From Acidiphilium iwatense (lineage in GTDB: Bacteria; Pseudomonadota; Alphaproteobacteria; Acetobacterales; Acetobacteraceae): a stretch of 64,000 nucleotides of DNA. This document shows, one piece after another, positions 52,344 to 61,238 of this stretch. Numbering within the stretch: the first letter of the stretch is position 1; each line of letters begins with the position of its first letter. The stretch is from positions 105,103 to 169,102 of the forward strand of contig NZ_JAKGBZ010000003.1 in NCBI RefSeq assembly GCF_021556475.1. The letters run 5' to 3'. The position numbers and the translations under genes are program-made. The notes under the pieces are model-generated. The model had not been told where the DNA came from. It made no database searches and saw only the letters and a list, made by a program, of their open reading frames with translations.

Positions 52344-53834
52344 TCAGACGATGCCGTGATAGCGGAACTCCATCATCATTCCCGTCATCATGTGATAGAG
52401 ATTGTGGCAGTGGAACGCCCATCGGCCGAGATTGTCGGCATCGAACGCGATCCGCACGCTGCCCATCCTCGGTTGCACCAGAACCGTGTCGCGCACCGCG
52501 CCGGCGATCGGTTTACCGTCGAGCGCGATCACCTGGAAAGCGTGGCCGTGCAGATGCATCGGGTGCGCCATCATCGAGCGGTTGACCAGTTCGATTTCCA
52601 CCCGCTGGCCTTTGGTCAGCATCAGCGGTTCGATCTTCGGCCAGTATTGCCCGTTCAGCGCCCAGGCGAAGGGCGTCATGCGGCCCGACAGCACGATGCG
52701 GTGCACGCGATCGGGCCGGCGCGGCCGGATCGGGCGCATGGCCGAAAGCCGTGCTTCCAGCGTGTTATCGACCGGCTTGGCCGGGTGCGGCGCGAGCGCG
52801 GCAATGCGCCCGATCCGCGCGCCCTGGGTTGCGAGGACGATGCCGGCGCGGTCCCGCCTGCCCTCGACCTGGGCCAGAACCGGGAATGCCCCGTGACGCG
52901 GCAAATCGATCAGGATATCGAGCCGCTGGGCGATCGCGATCGGGAAGCGTGAGCCGGGCACCGGGTGAACCGGATGGCCGTCGGCGGCGACCACCCTGCC
53001 CGCGAGGCTGCCGAGATCGATCCAGAACTGACTCGCCGAAGCGCCGTTGATGATCCTGAGCCGGAGCCGGCCGCCCTTCCCCACCCGGACGATCTCGGGG
53101 TCCGACAATGTGCGGTCGTTGGCGAGATAGGCGTCGTAGGCGATGTCGTTCAGGTCCATCGCCATGCCGGAGCCCATGTGCATGCCGTTCATGGGCATGG
53201 CCGTCATGCCGGATTGGCCGGCCGATCGTGACGGCGGTTGCGGCGAGGACAGGTTTTCGATTTGCCGCGCCATTGCGTGCGCCTGTTCCGGTGTGGTTCG
53301 GATCAGGCCGGCAAGCAGTTCATCCGGCGCGCGGAAGCTGAAATCGTGCAGCAGCAGCACGATGTCCTGCCGGTCCTCGCGCAATTCCGCCGCATCGCGG
53401 ACGATCAGTGGCGCGGCCATCAGGCCCTGCTCCTGCAATCCCTGATGCGAATGCATCCAGAACGTGCCGGGGATCGGCGCGAAATCGTAACTTTTGGTGG
53501 CACCCGGCGCGATCGGCGGGGTTTGCGGCCAGGGGAAACCATCGTCGGTCCAGGGCGGCAACTGGCCGTGCCAGTGGATGATGGTGCGGCCCCCGGCCTG
53601 ATTGACCAGATCGACGGCGAAACGCTCGCCCGGTTCGAGGGTGATGCCGGGGCGTCCATCTGGCCCGGTGAGGCGAAACACGCGGGCGGGTTTTCCATCC
53701 ACCTCAAGGCTGCCGGTTCCGGCGACGAGGCGTTTTGGCGCGGTCTCGGCGCGGACGGTTGCAGGGAGAAGCGGCACCGCGCCGAGAGCGGCGCCGGATG
53801 CCAGAAGCCAGCGACGGGAGGTGGGCAGGTTCAT
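52344..53834 (-). CDS. Multicopper oxidase, CopA-like
   Basis: 496 residues with a Tat signal (SRRWLLASGAALGAVPLLPA). All four copper-binding His clusters are visible: IIHWHGQ, FWMHSHQG, HPMHLHGH and FHCHNLYHMMTGMM. Between domains 2 and 3 a Met-rich insert, GMTAMPMNGMHMGSGMAMD, resembles those of cuprous oxidases that detoxify Cu(I). It would oxidise Cu(I) in the periplasm with O2. It follows the permease gene by 11 bases, and GAGGA precedes the start. Confidence 0.92.
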   Translation of the reverse strand: MNLPTSRRWLLASGAALGAVPLLPATVRAETAPKRLVAGTGSLEVDGKPARVFRLTGPDGRPGITLEPGERFAVDLVNQAGGRTIIHWHGQLPPWTDDGFPWPQTPPIAPGATKSYDFAPIPGTFWMHSHQGLQEQGLMAAPLIVRDAAELREDRQDIVLLLHDFSFRAPDELLAGLIRTTPEQAHAMARQIENLSSPQPPSRSAGQSGMTAMPMNGMHMGSGMAMDLNDIAYDAYLANDRTLSDPEIVRVGKGGRLRLRIINGASASQFWIDLGSLAGRVVAADGHPVHPVPGSRFPIAIAQRLDILIDLPRHGAFPVLAQVEGRRDRAGIVLATQGARIGRIAALAPHPAKPVDNTLEARLSAMRPIRPRRPDRVHRIVLSGRMTPFAWALNGQYWPKIEPLMLTKGQRVEIELVNRSMMAHPMHLHGHAFQVIALDGKPIAGAVRDTVLVQPRMGSVRIAFDADNLGRWAFHCHNLYHMMTGMMMEFRYHGIV

Positions 53835-53845
53835 GCGGATCGTCC

Positions 53846-55033
53846 TCAGCCGTGATGGTGATGGTGGTGATGGCCGTGATTCTGCCCTTCGGCGGGCGCG
53901 GACATCATGCGCAGCATGCCGGGCCCGCCGGTGCGGAGAAACCGCAGGGTCAGGATGCAAGACAGGAGCAGAAACAGAATGTCCAGAATCGTCGTGTAGT
54001 TCCAGCCGATATGGCCCGCGCCGAACCGGGTGTGCCGCCCGACGGGGATCAGCCCGGCGGCGCCGAAGCCGAGTTCGACGATATAGCCGGTCGCGACCAT
54101 GACGGCGTAGAACACCGCGGCGAGCAGGGCGGCGACCTTCAGGCCGTAATATTTGCGGTAGATGTCGAGGATCGGCAGGATCAGCAGATCGGCGAACAGG
54201 AAGGCGACCACGCCGCCGAAGCTGATGCCGCCATTCCACAGCACGGCGGCGAGCGGCACGTTGCCGACCGAGCAGACGAAGGAAATCACCGCGACCAGCG
54301 GGCCGGCCAGGGGACCGATCAGCTTGGAAGCGATCGGATCGTGGACCAGAAACAGCGATTGCCAGGCGTGGTGCGGAACCCACGCCGCGAGCGCGCCCGC
54401 GATGAGCAGTCCGGCCGCGATATCGACCCACACGCTCGCCCAATCCATCACGTAGAAATGGCTGATCGCGGTGAAACCCTTGGGCGAAACCGCCCTTGCC
54501 AGAATCGATAGGTCGCCGCCGACCGACATGTCCATCGCCGCGTGACCCTCCATGCGGCCCTGCCGGCCGTGCTCGGCCTCGGCGCGGGCCATCTCGATCC
54601 GGCGCGCGGTCATGACCTGGCGCAGCAGAAAGACCATGAGCGCGATCATGACCGGGCCGCCGATGAATTCGGCGAGGGTGAATTGCCAGCCGATCAGCAC
54701 CGCGAGGATGATGCCGAGTTCGATGACCAGATTGGTCGAGGCGAACTGGAACGCCATCGCCGCGTTGAAATCGCCGCCCTTGCGGAAAATCGAGCGCGCG
54801 AGGGCCACCGCGGCATAGGAACAGGATGACGAGGCGGCGCCGAGGAGCGAGGCGGTCACGACGGTGCGCGGCCGCGAATCGGGCAGCAACCGGCTCATTT
54901 CGCCCTTGGTCACCACCGCCTGGACCACGCCCGACAGGAAAAACCCCAGGATCAGGGCCCAAAGAATGTCCCAGCCCATCGACAAGGCGTCACCGAGCGC
55001 CCGGAGGACGGCGAGTGCGAGATGATGCGCCAT
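53846..55033 (-). CDS. Permease of the YraQ/ArsP_1 family with His-rich tail
   Basis: 395 residues from ATG 55033, preceded by AAAGGAG. It has about eight membrane helices; the paired blocks ASLLGAASSSCSYAAVALARSIFRKG and FVCSVGNVPLAAVLWNGGISFGG mark the permease family, in which the CSYA cysteine is conserved. The C-terminus ends HGHHHHHHHG, a likely metal-binding tail. Some relatives move methylarsenicals; the adjacent copper oxidase and the His tail make copper or another metal the better guess here. The pair lies in one transcript. Confidence 0.85.
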   Translation of the reverse strand: MAHHLALAVLRALGDALSMGWDILWALILGFFLSGVVQAVVTKGEMSRLLPDSRPRTVVTASLLGAASSSCSYAAVALARSIFRKGGDFNAAMAFQFASTNLVIELGIILAVLIGWQFTLAEFIGGPVMIALMVFLLRQVMTARRIEMARAEAEHGRQGRMEGHAAMDMSVGGDLSILARAVSPKGFTAISHFYVMDWASVWVDIAAGLLIAGALAAWVPHHAWQSLFLVHDPIASKLIGPLAGPLVAVISFVCSVGNVPLAAVLWNGGISFGGVVAFLFADLLILPILDIYRKYYGLKVAALLAAVFYAVMVATGYIVELGFGAAGLIPVGRHTRFGAGHIGWNYTTILDILFLLLSCILTLRFLRTGGPGMLRMMSAPAEGQNHGHHHHHHHG

Positions 55034-55095
55034 GCCGGCACGGTCTCCTTTCAATCCACCGGGATATGGGCATAAAGATTGCCCCTGCGGGAGGG

Positions 55096-57450
55096 TCAAT
55101 GCTTCGGCGGTTTCGCCGGCACCGGGGCGAGCGCCGCGCCGGCGCGCTCGATCGCGGCGATCTGGTGCAGTGCCGCCGACAAGGCGATTCCCCGCACGAG
55201 CGGCGGCGCCGTGATCGTATCGAACAAGGCGGCGTCTCGCCCCGGTGGCAGACGTGACTGATAGGCCGCGCGCAACCGTGCCAGCGTCCGTGCATCGCCG
55301 GCCTGGGACGCGGCGCTGGCCCATTGGGTCACGATGCGGGACGTATGGGTATCGAGCGGTCCGGCCGGCGGTATCTCGATGGCGGCAAGCCGCCGCAAGG
55401 CGGCCTGCGCCGCCTTCCAGTCATGCCGCGCGGCGGCGATCCGCGCGGAAAGCGCGAGCGCGCGGGGGTTGCCCGATTTGACCAGGAACGCGAGCGAAGC
55501 CGATCCGCCCTGCCGCGCGGCGATCTCGTCGGCGACCAAACGGCGCGCCGCAACCAGCTTGGGGTCGATATCGCTGGCGTTAGTCGAATCGAGCGCGGTT
55601 TGGGCTTGTTTCAGATGCCCCGCGTCGATCTCGATCCGTGCGAGGGCGAGGCCGAGACGGGCACGGTTCGCATCGCCGGATGCGCGGGCGATCAACTGGC
55701 GCATGACCGGCGCCGCGGTATCGGGCAGGTCGAGCGCGACCAGATGGCGGGACAGGATGCGCAGGATCGCGGAGCCGGCGCTGCCTTGCGGGATCAGGCC
55801 GGTATCGTTCTGGATCACCGCGATCGCGGCGAGCGGTTCCAGCCGATCCAGCGCGCCGGTGGTGACCAGTTCGCCGAACAGGGCGCGGCGAACGTGCTGG
55901 ATGCGGGACCGACCGGCCGGAAACAACCGCTCGGCCCGGCGCAACCCCATCAGGGCACGCGGCCATTCGGCCGCCTTGGCGCGCAATCGTGCCAGGGCGA
56001 TGCGCATGTCGAGTTCATGACGGGTGCCGCGCCAGTCATAGATGTGACGGGCGAGCGACGCCGCGGCATCATGCGCGCCGATCTGGTGCAGGCGGTAGCG
56101 CAGCAGGATCGACCGCGATCGCGCGATCCCGGCTGTGCGCTGATCCGGCCCGTGGATCAGCACATCGAAGGCGGCGAGCGCGGCGCGGGGATGCTGCGCC
56201 GCCTGAAGCGCTTCGGCGCGTGCCAGCGCGAGCCTGCGTTCGTGCGGCAAGGCCGCGAACAGCGACTGCGCCGCGGCAAGCCTGCCGCCGGCGACCAGCG
56301 CCTCCGCCGCGAGCGGCGCGATTTGCGCGCGCGGCAATGGTGGTTGGTCGAGCAATCGAGACACCGCGCGAGAGAGCAACCGGGCCGCGCGATTCGTCTT
56401 GCCGCGCTCGGCTTCCGCCAGGCCGCGCCAGAGATCCGTCCGATCGATAGTCGGCTGATCCTTGGGCCATGCGGCCAGTGCCGCGACCGGCCGGAACGAC
56501 AGAACATCGGCGACGGCAAGCAGAGCGCGGCGATGCGGATCGTCGATCGCCGCCGGATCGTGCCGCAGCAGATCGGTGAGCACGCCATGCGCTTCGGGCC
56601 CGAGCCCGAGTGCCAGGAGAATGCGCGCGAGGCGCAGCGCCGCCGCGAGACGATCGAGCGGGGGCGCCGCCGCCAGACGCCGCTGCGCCGATTCCATCCG
56701 CCGGCGCAGGGCAACCACGGTAGCGCGCGGCAAACCGAGACCGCCTGTCGCCGCGGGCACGCTGTCGAGCAGCGACGCGGGGACCGGCGGCGTGCCGATC
56801 GGCAGAGGTGGCGCCGATGCGGCGGCGCGCAGCACGAACCCGGCTTGCCCCCTGACAAGACGCAATTCATCGGACGCGGCGGCGACGACAACGCCACGCC
56901 ATGCCGGAATGACCGCGTAGCCTGGCCCTTGCAATCGGCGGCGGAGGGCCCCGCGATCGGTCACGGTGCCGACAAGAATTGGCGTGCCGGTGCGCGGATT
57001 TGCGAGCACGATCGTTGGACCCGCCGCCGTGGCCGGCAAACCGATCTGCCCATGACTGATCGAGGGCGCGATAAGGGCGGTCCGAGCCGATGCGTCGATC
57101 AGAATACGAAACGATCTTTTGCCTGCTTCGATACCGATTCTCTGCCCGCGTGCGAGCGGCAGGCGCAACACAGTGGCGTCGGGGAGATGAATTACTTCGG
57201 CGTCCGGCGATTTGGCGGCCTGTCGCAATGCCGACCGACCGACCGGCAGTTTCGCGGCAAATACCAGCACCGCATCCGGCCCAAGGCGAAACGCGGCCCG
57301 CCCGATGGTCGCGGGGGACTGATCGGCCGGGAGCAGAATCCTGAACCAGACCGGCTGGACCGTTCGAGCATGAGCGAATCCGGTCGCGACCAGCAAGAAG
57401 GCGAAAGCGACCCGTGCACGCCATGATCGAGAGAGGCGCCGGGATGTCAC
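55096..57450 (-). CDS. Large helical-repeat (TPR-like) secreted protein of the flagellar operon
   Basis: 784 residues from GTG 57450, which overlaps the motE stop by four bases. A signal peptide (VAFAFLLVATGFAHA) leads to a beta region (about 30-215), then a long array of 34- to 40-residue Ala/Leu/Arg-rich helical pairs (from 260 onward). I do not recognise a named family. Proteins of this size and place occur in alphaproteobacterial flagellar operons and are thought to act at the periplasmic base. Coupling to motE implies a motor-related role, but this is inference. Confidence 0.7.
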   Translation of the reverse strand: MTSRRLSRSWRARVAFAFLLVATGFAHARTVQPVWFRILLPADQSPATIGRAAFRLGPDAVLVFAAKLPVGRSALRQAAKSPDAEVIHLPDATVLRLPLARGQRIGIEAGKRSFRILIDASARTALIAPSISHGQIGLPATAAGPTIVLANPRTGTPILVGTVTDRGALRRRLQGPGYAVIPAWRGVVVAAASDELRLVRGQAGFVLRAAASAPPLPIGTPPVPASLLDSVPAATGGLGLPRATVVALRRRMESAQRRLAAAPPLDRLAAALRLARILLALGLGPEAHGVLTDLLRHDPAAIDDPHRRALLAVADVLSFRPVAALAAWPKDQPTIDRTDLWRGLAEAERGKTNRAARLLSRAVSRLLDQPPLPRAQIAPLAAEALVAGGRLAAAQSLFAALPHERRLALARAEALQAAQHPRAALAAFDVLIHGPDQRTAGIARSRSILLRYRLHQIGAHDAAASLARHIYDWRGTRHELDMRIALARLRAKAAEWPRALMGLRRAERLFPAGRSRIQHVRRALFGELVTTGALDRLEPLAAIAVIQNDTGLIPQGSAGSAILRILSRHLVALDLPDTAAPVMRQLIARASGDANRARLGLALARIEIDAGHLKQAQTALDSTNASDIDPKLVAARRLVADEIAARQGGSASLAFLVKSGNPRALALSARIAAARHDWKAAQAALRRLAAIEIPPAGPLDTHTSRIVTQWASAASQAGDARTLARLRAAYQSRLPPGRDAALFDTITAPPLVRGIALSAALHQIAAIERAGAALAPVPAKPPKH

Positions 57451-58154
57451 GGTGCGCCATCGGGGAGCAGGACGGCGGCTTTCATCGTGGTCGTTGCCGG
57501 GGACATGCCGGCCATTTTTTCGGTGATGACGCGGGCTTTCCGAGGCACCATGACGGCCAGAATCGATGCGGATTTGCGGCTATTCATTCGGCGAAGCACA
57601 TTGAGGACCACCGCGGGATCGAGCCCGTCGAAAATACGCGCGGCGCTGCGCGGCTCCATCGCCGCGTAGGTCGCGACCAGGGCATTCCAGCGCGCAGTAT
57701 CGACCGATCGGTGCTGTGCCTTGGTCGCCGCGAGTTTGGCGGCGAGCGGTTTCAGCGAAGCGATCTGCCGGCGCAATGCCGCCTTCGTCGCCGCAAGTTC
57801 CTGCTCCTGCCGGTCAAGCGCGGCGGCCCACGCATCGAGTGCCGCTTCCCGACGCTTCAGATCGAGCAGGATCTTGCGTTCTCCGGTTTCGGCCAACGGA
57901 TTCGGCTTGCATATTGGCGGCGGTGGCGGCCGGTCGGTCCAGTTGGTCACGCGCATCGACGGCGGCGATACGCCTTGCGCGGGAGCGCTCGGCAACGCGG
58001 CCATGGCCGCCGGCTTATCGGGTACATTCTGCGCCACCGCCGCGCGCACCAGGCCTGCCGACTTCAAAACGATGGCGGCTCCAAGGCAGAAAATCGCAAT
58101 CGGCAACAATCGGAACCGGCCGGCTCCGGTTCCGCGCCCTAGCCATTCTTTCAT
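57447..58154 (-). CDS. motE: MotE-like flagellar chaperone (MgtE N-terminal domain)
   Basis: 235 residues from ATG 58154. One membrane helix (FRLLPIAIFCLGAAIVL) is followed by a Pro-rich linker, a coiled coil (LDLKRREAALDAWAAALDRQEQELAATKAAL), and an MgtE_N-like end: ATYAAMEPRSAARIFDGLDPAVVLNVLRRMNSRKSASILAVM. That order is MotE, which in alphaproteobacteria holds MotC in the periplasm and stabilises the motor. It lies in the fliL-fliM transcript; motB and motC are not in the window. Confidence 0.8.
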   Translation of the reverse strand: MKEWLGRGTGAGRFRLLPIAIFCLGAAIVLKSAGLVRAAVAQNVPDKPAAMAALPSAPAQGVSPPSMRVTNWTDRPPPPPICKPNPLAETGERKILLDLKRREAALDAWAAALDRQEQELAATKAALRRQIASLKPLAAKLAATKAQHRSVDTARWNALVATYAAMEPRSAARIFDGLDPAVVLNVLRRMNSRKSASILAVMVPRKARVITEKMAGMSPATTTMKAAVLLPDGAP

Positions 58155-58318
58155 GCGGCTAGTGTCCCGATCCGAAAGTTCGTTATCATCAAAACCCGGC
58201 ACAATGCGAACTTCCGAATCGAGAGGGCGCCAGAAAATATATGATTCCAGTGTGGTTTTTGGTTTTGAAATTCCTGAAATCGTCGCCGCGCGTGCGCAGG
58301 ACCTTCAGAACCACCACA

Positions 58319-58753
58319 CTAGGATAACGAGACATCGGCCAGCATCCGGGCGAGATCGCGCTCGGTCCGGCTCTTCAACCCGGCAGCCGATTGTTCTGTC
58401 GTGCATGACGCGGAGGGCGAACGGCTCCTCTCCCGCGATTGCGGCTTTCCGACTTGGACTGCGCGATCGATAAGTTGTTCGAGCATTTCACTGGTTCGGT
58501 CGGCAGCGGCGCAGGCGGACGCGATTCTGGCGGATGTTTCGCCGGACTGGATCTTCAAGCGGTCGGTCGCGGCAACGGCGGCGGCAATCGACACGCCGAT
58601 CTGTTCGAGCAATGTTTGCAAGGCGGCCCGATCGCCACGAATCTGCCGCAACAGGCGATCGAGCCGCTTCGCGTAAATGATGGTCGCGATCATGACCGCG
58701 AGCAGCACGCATTCGAAAATCCATTCCGCTGCGCCAAGAATTTCGCCGGTCAT
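58319..58753 (-). CDS. DUF6468 flagellar-cluster protein
   Basis: 144 residues. One N-terminal membrane helix (IFECVLLAVMIATIIYA) and then a charged coiled-coil region (RLDRLLRQIRGDRAALQTLLEQIG, ATDRLKIQSGETSARIASACA). The pattern and position after fliM match DUF6468, found in the same place in many alphaproteobacteria. Molecular role unknown. Start overlaps the fliM stop by four bases. Confidence 0.8.
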   Translation of the reverse strand: MTGEILGAAEWIFECVLLAVMIATIIYAKRLDRLLRQIRGDRAALQTLLEQIGVSIAAAVAATDRLKIQSGETSARIASACAAADRTSEMLEQLIDRAVQVGKPQSRERSRSPSASCTTEQSAAGLKSRTERDLARMLADVSLS

Positions 58754-59742
58754 CGTACCACCCGGTCGAGCCTGTGATCGATCTCGGCGGCGATTCGCCC
58801 GTTGCGGACGCCGGCATAAGCGGTAAACAGGCCGACATCGCCGCAGCGAAGCAGGATCGCCGAGCCTTTCGGACGGCCGATCGGCATCACATCCCCCTCC
58901 CGCATCGCCATCACGGCGCCCAGCGACATCGTTTGTTCATCGAGCATCGCTTCGAGTTCGACATCGGTGTGCCAGAGCTCTTCGGCGAGATGCGATTCCC
59001 AAATCGAATCGCGGCCGAATTTTTCGCCCATGAATTGCTGAAGCAGCAACTCGCGCACCGGCTCAAGCGTGGCGTAGGGCAGGATGATACCGATCGAGCC
59101 ACTGCGATTGGCGAGGGACAGCGATATCCGCGCCGTGAGCGTGGCACCCGAGGCGCGGCCGATCGTCGCGAAGCGCGGGTCTGTCTCGGTCCGCTCGAAA
59201 TCGAAAGATACCGTGCAGAGCGGCGCGAAACTCGCGGCCAGATCGTGCAGAATGAGACGGACCAGACGCTCGGCGACGTTGCGTTCGATCGACGTCAACG
59301 GTTTGCGGGATGCCGGTTCCCCGGCCCCGGCACGCCGGCCGCCGAGCATGATCTCGACCAGACTGTAGATCATGTCCGATTCGATGACGATAACGCCGAG
59401 ATTGTCCCACTCGCGGGCACGAAAGACCGCGAGAAGCGCGGGATTCGCGATCGCGGCGAAACTGTCGGCGAGACGCTGCGAAGCAAGGCTGGCAAGCCTG
59501 ACCTCGACATTGTCCTGGATGAAATTGCGTAGGCTGCCGCCAAGGATTCGCGCGAGATGCTCGAACACGATATCAGCCATCGGCAGACGCTCATAGCTCA
59601 CCGCGTTGCCATGGATCAGCCGGTCGACGGTGATCGGTGCGCCGGCACCGGAGTCGCGGCCGGCTTCGAGAATGGCGTCGATCTCGTCGCGCCCGAGCAG
59701 CGGCATTGCTGCAGGCGGTTCGGACTCGGGACGTTCGCTCAT
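58750..59742 (-). CDS. fliM: Flagellar motor switch protein FliM
   Basis: 330 residues. Family features: the N-terminal LLGRDEIDAILEAG, the central RILGGSLRNFIQDNVEVRL, and SLVEIMLGGRRAG, with a C-terminal SpoA domain (residues about 250-325: EAMLDEQTMSLGAVMAMREGDVMPIG). FliM sits in the C-ring and binds CheY-P through the N-terminus, which in this protein is only partly like the LSQ(D/E)EID consensus. It is coupled to fliL by a four-base overlap. Confidence 0.93.
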   Translation of the reverse strand: MSERPESEPPAAMPLLGRDEIDAILEAGRDSGAGAPITVDRLIHGNAVSYERLPMADIVFEHLARILGGSLRNFIQDNVEVRLASLASQRLADSFAAIANPALLAVFRAREWDNLGVIVIESDMIYSLVEIMLGGRRAGAGEPASRKPLTSIERNVAERLVRLILHDLAASFAPLCTVSFDFERTETDPRFATIGRASGATLTARISLSLANRSGSIGIILPYATLEPVRELLLQQFMGEKFGRDSIWESHLAEELWHTDVELEAMLDEQTMSLGAVMAMREGDVMPIGRPKGSAILLRCGDVGLFTAYAGVRNGRIAAEIDHRLDRVVR

Positions 59743-60254
59743 TGCACGATCAACTCCTCGAACAGAACGTCGCGGACGATGTTTGGCGCAGCGGCAATTC
59801 GAACCCGGTCGATCAGCGCTTCGCGCAGCCGATAGGTGCCGGATGCGCCGCGCAATTCGCTGGGATGCATCGCGCGCAAATAGGTCTGGAACACATCGAC
59901 GATGCGCGGCATGTCGTGCATCACCGCCTGGGCGGAGGCACCGTTCGGCAATTCCAGGGTCGCCTTCAGTTTCGCATAGGAATCCTGACCGGCCTGGACG
60001 TTCAGATTGGCGACGATTTCCGGGACCTTGACGAAGACCGGGCCAGAAAACAGCGCCGGCTTATGATGGTAGAACAGGTGCGGAATGATTCCGCTGAAAA
60101 ACAACCCTCCGCCGACAAGCAGCAGAACGAGGGCAGGCGCTCCGAACAGCAGAGGAGTGCTGCGGCGGCGCGGCGGCGCGGGTTCGGCCGCACCCTCGGT
60201 TTGCGGGTTGGCCGTTTCCTGATTCGGTTTGGACCTCGTTGCGGTTTTCGCCAT
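59739..60254 (-). CDS. fliL: Flagellar basal-body protein FliL
   Basis: 171 residues. A Pro/Lys-rich start, one membrane helix (LLFGAPALVLLLVGGGLFFSG), then the periplasmic stomatin-like domain VFVKVPEIVANLNVQAG, YLKLKATLEL-type strand and the C-terminal REALIDRVRIAAAPNIVRDVLFEELIVQ. It surrounds the stator and supports torque. First gene of the minus-strand flagellar unit and divergent from flgF. Confidence 0.9.
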   Translation of the reverse strand: MAKTATRSKPNQETANPQTEGAAEPAPPRRRSTPLLFGAPALVLLLVGGGLFFSGIIPHLFYHHKPALFSGPVFVKVPEIVANLNVQAGQDSYAKLKATLELPNGASAQAVMHDMPRIVDVFQTYLRAMHPSELRGASGTYRLREALIDRVRIAAAPNIVRDVLFEELIVQ

Positions 60255-60297
60255 CGCTCGCTCTCTCGTTCGTCACGCGGAGTATCGGAGCCATTGG

Positions 60298-60312
60298 TTA
60301 ATGTTTGATTAC
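60298..60312. promoter_or_regulatory. Possible CtrA-type box between fliL and flgF
   Basis: TTAA-N7-TTAC (60298-60312) is one base from the CtrA consensus TTAA-N7-TTAA. In Caulobacter and relatives CtrA controls early flagellar genes. It lies in the 210-base divergent region that must contain promoters for both flagellar units. No sigma-54 motif of the standard form was seen there, so this is a weak candidate only. Confidence 0.3.
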
Positions 60313-60464
60313 GATGAGTGTGTTCTTTCGCGAAAAATCGCCGGGCGCAGGACACGGAGCCATCAAATTATGTTTGTAAAATTTAGTCGATCGTTAAGAT
60401 TTTGATGTCATTCCATTTCGGCCAGCAGAGGCAGGATTCGTCCCAAAACGGCGACAGGACAGGA

Positions 60465-61208
60465 ATGAACAACACCACCAGCATCATTCTTTCGCGCATG
60501 ATCACGGCGTCCCGCACGCTGGACGTGATCGCGAACAACATCGCCAATGTCTCGACCCCTGGCTATGAGGCGACGCATATCGAGTCCGGCGCGTGGATCG
60601 ACCGGATGCGCGGGATCAGCGCACCGCCCGGCGGCCATAGCCTCGCCTATACCCAGGCGCTCGGCACCTGGCGCGATGCGCGCCCCGGTCCGATTCATCG
60701 CACCGGCAATCCGCTCGACCTCGCGATTTCAGGCGGCGGATATTTCACGGTTCAGACGCCGAATGGCCCGCGCCTTACCCGCGACGGGAAATTCGGCCTG
60801 CTGCCGAACGGCACGATTGCCGACACCGCCGGCAATCCCCTGCTCGACACCGGAGGACAGAAGATCACCGTTCCGCCGCAAAGCGGCGCCCTGACCATCG
60901 CGGCGGACGGCACGATCAGCACGGCGCGGGGGATCATCGGTCAGGTCGGCGTCGTCACCGTCACCAATCCGCAATCGCTGAAGGCGGAGGGCGGCAATCT
61001 GTTCCGGGCGACGACCGCGCCACTTCCCGCGCCGGACCCGCGGATCGTGCAAGGCGCGCTGGAAGGCTCGAACGTCAAGCCGATCGTCGAAATCACCCGG
61101 ATGATGGAAGCGAGCCAGAATTTCCAGATGATCGCGCAATTCGTCTCGGCCGAGCAGGCGCGCGATCAGACGGCGATGAGCCAATTGCTTGGCGCGACAA
61201 CGAGTTGA
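60465..61208 (+). CDS. flgF: Flagellar basal-body rod protein FlgF
   Basis: 247 residues from ATG 60465, with GACAGGACAGG upstream. N-terminal rod motif ITASRTLDVIANNIANVSTPGYE, the beta domain GNPLDLAISGGGYF, and the C-terminal helix around EITRMMEASQNFQMIA. FlgF sits in the rod next to FlgG. First gene of the plus-strand unit flgF-flgG-flgA-flgH. Confidence 0.94.
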   Translation: MNNTTSIILSRMITASRTLDVIANNIANVSTPGYEATHIESGAWIDRMRGISAPPGGHSLAYTQALGTWRDARPGPIHRTGNPLDLAISGGGYFTVQTPNGPRLTRDGKFGLLPNGTIADTAGNPLLDTGGQKITVPPQSGALTIAADGTISTARGIIGQVGVVTVTNPQSLKAEGGNLFRATTAPLPAPDPRIVQGALEGSNVKPIVEITRMMEASQNFQMIAQFVSAEQARDQTAMSQLLGATTS

Positions 61209-61238
61209 TCGATCACCACTAAAATTAGGAAATCACGG

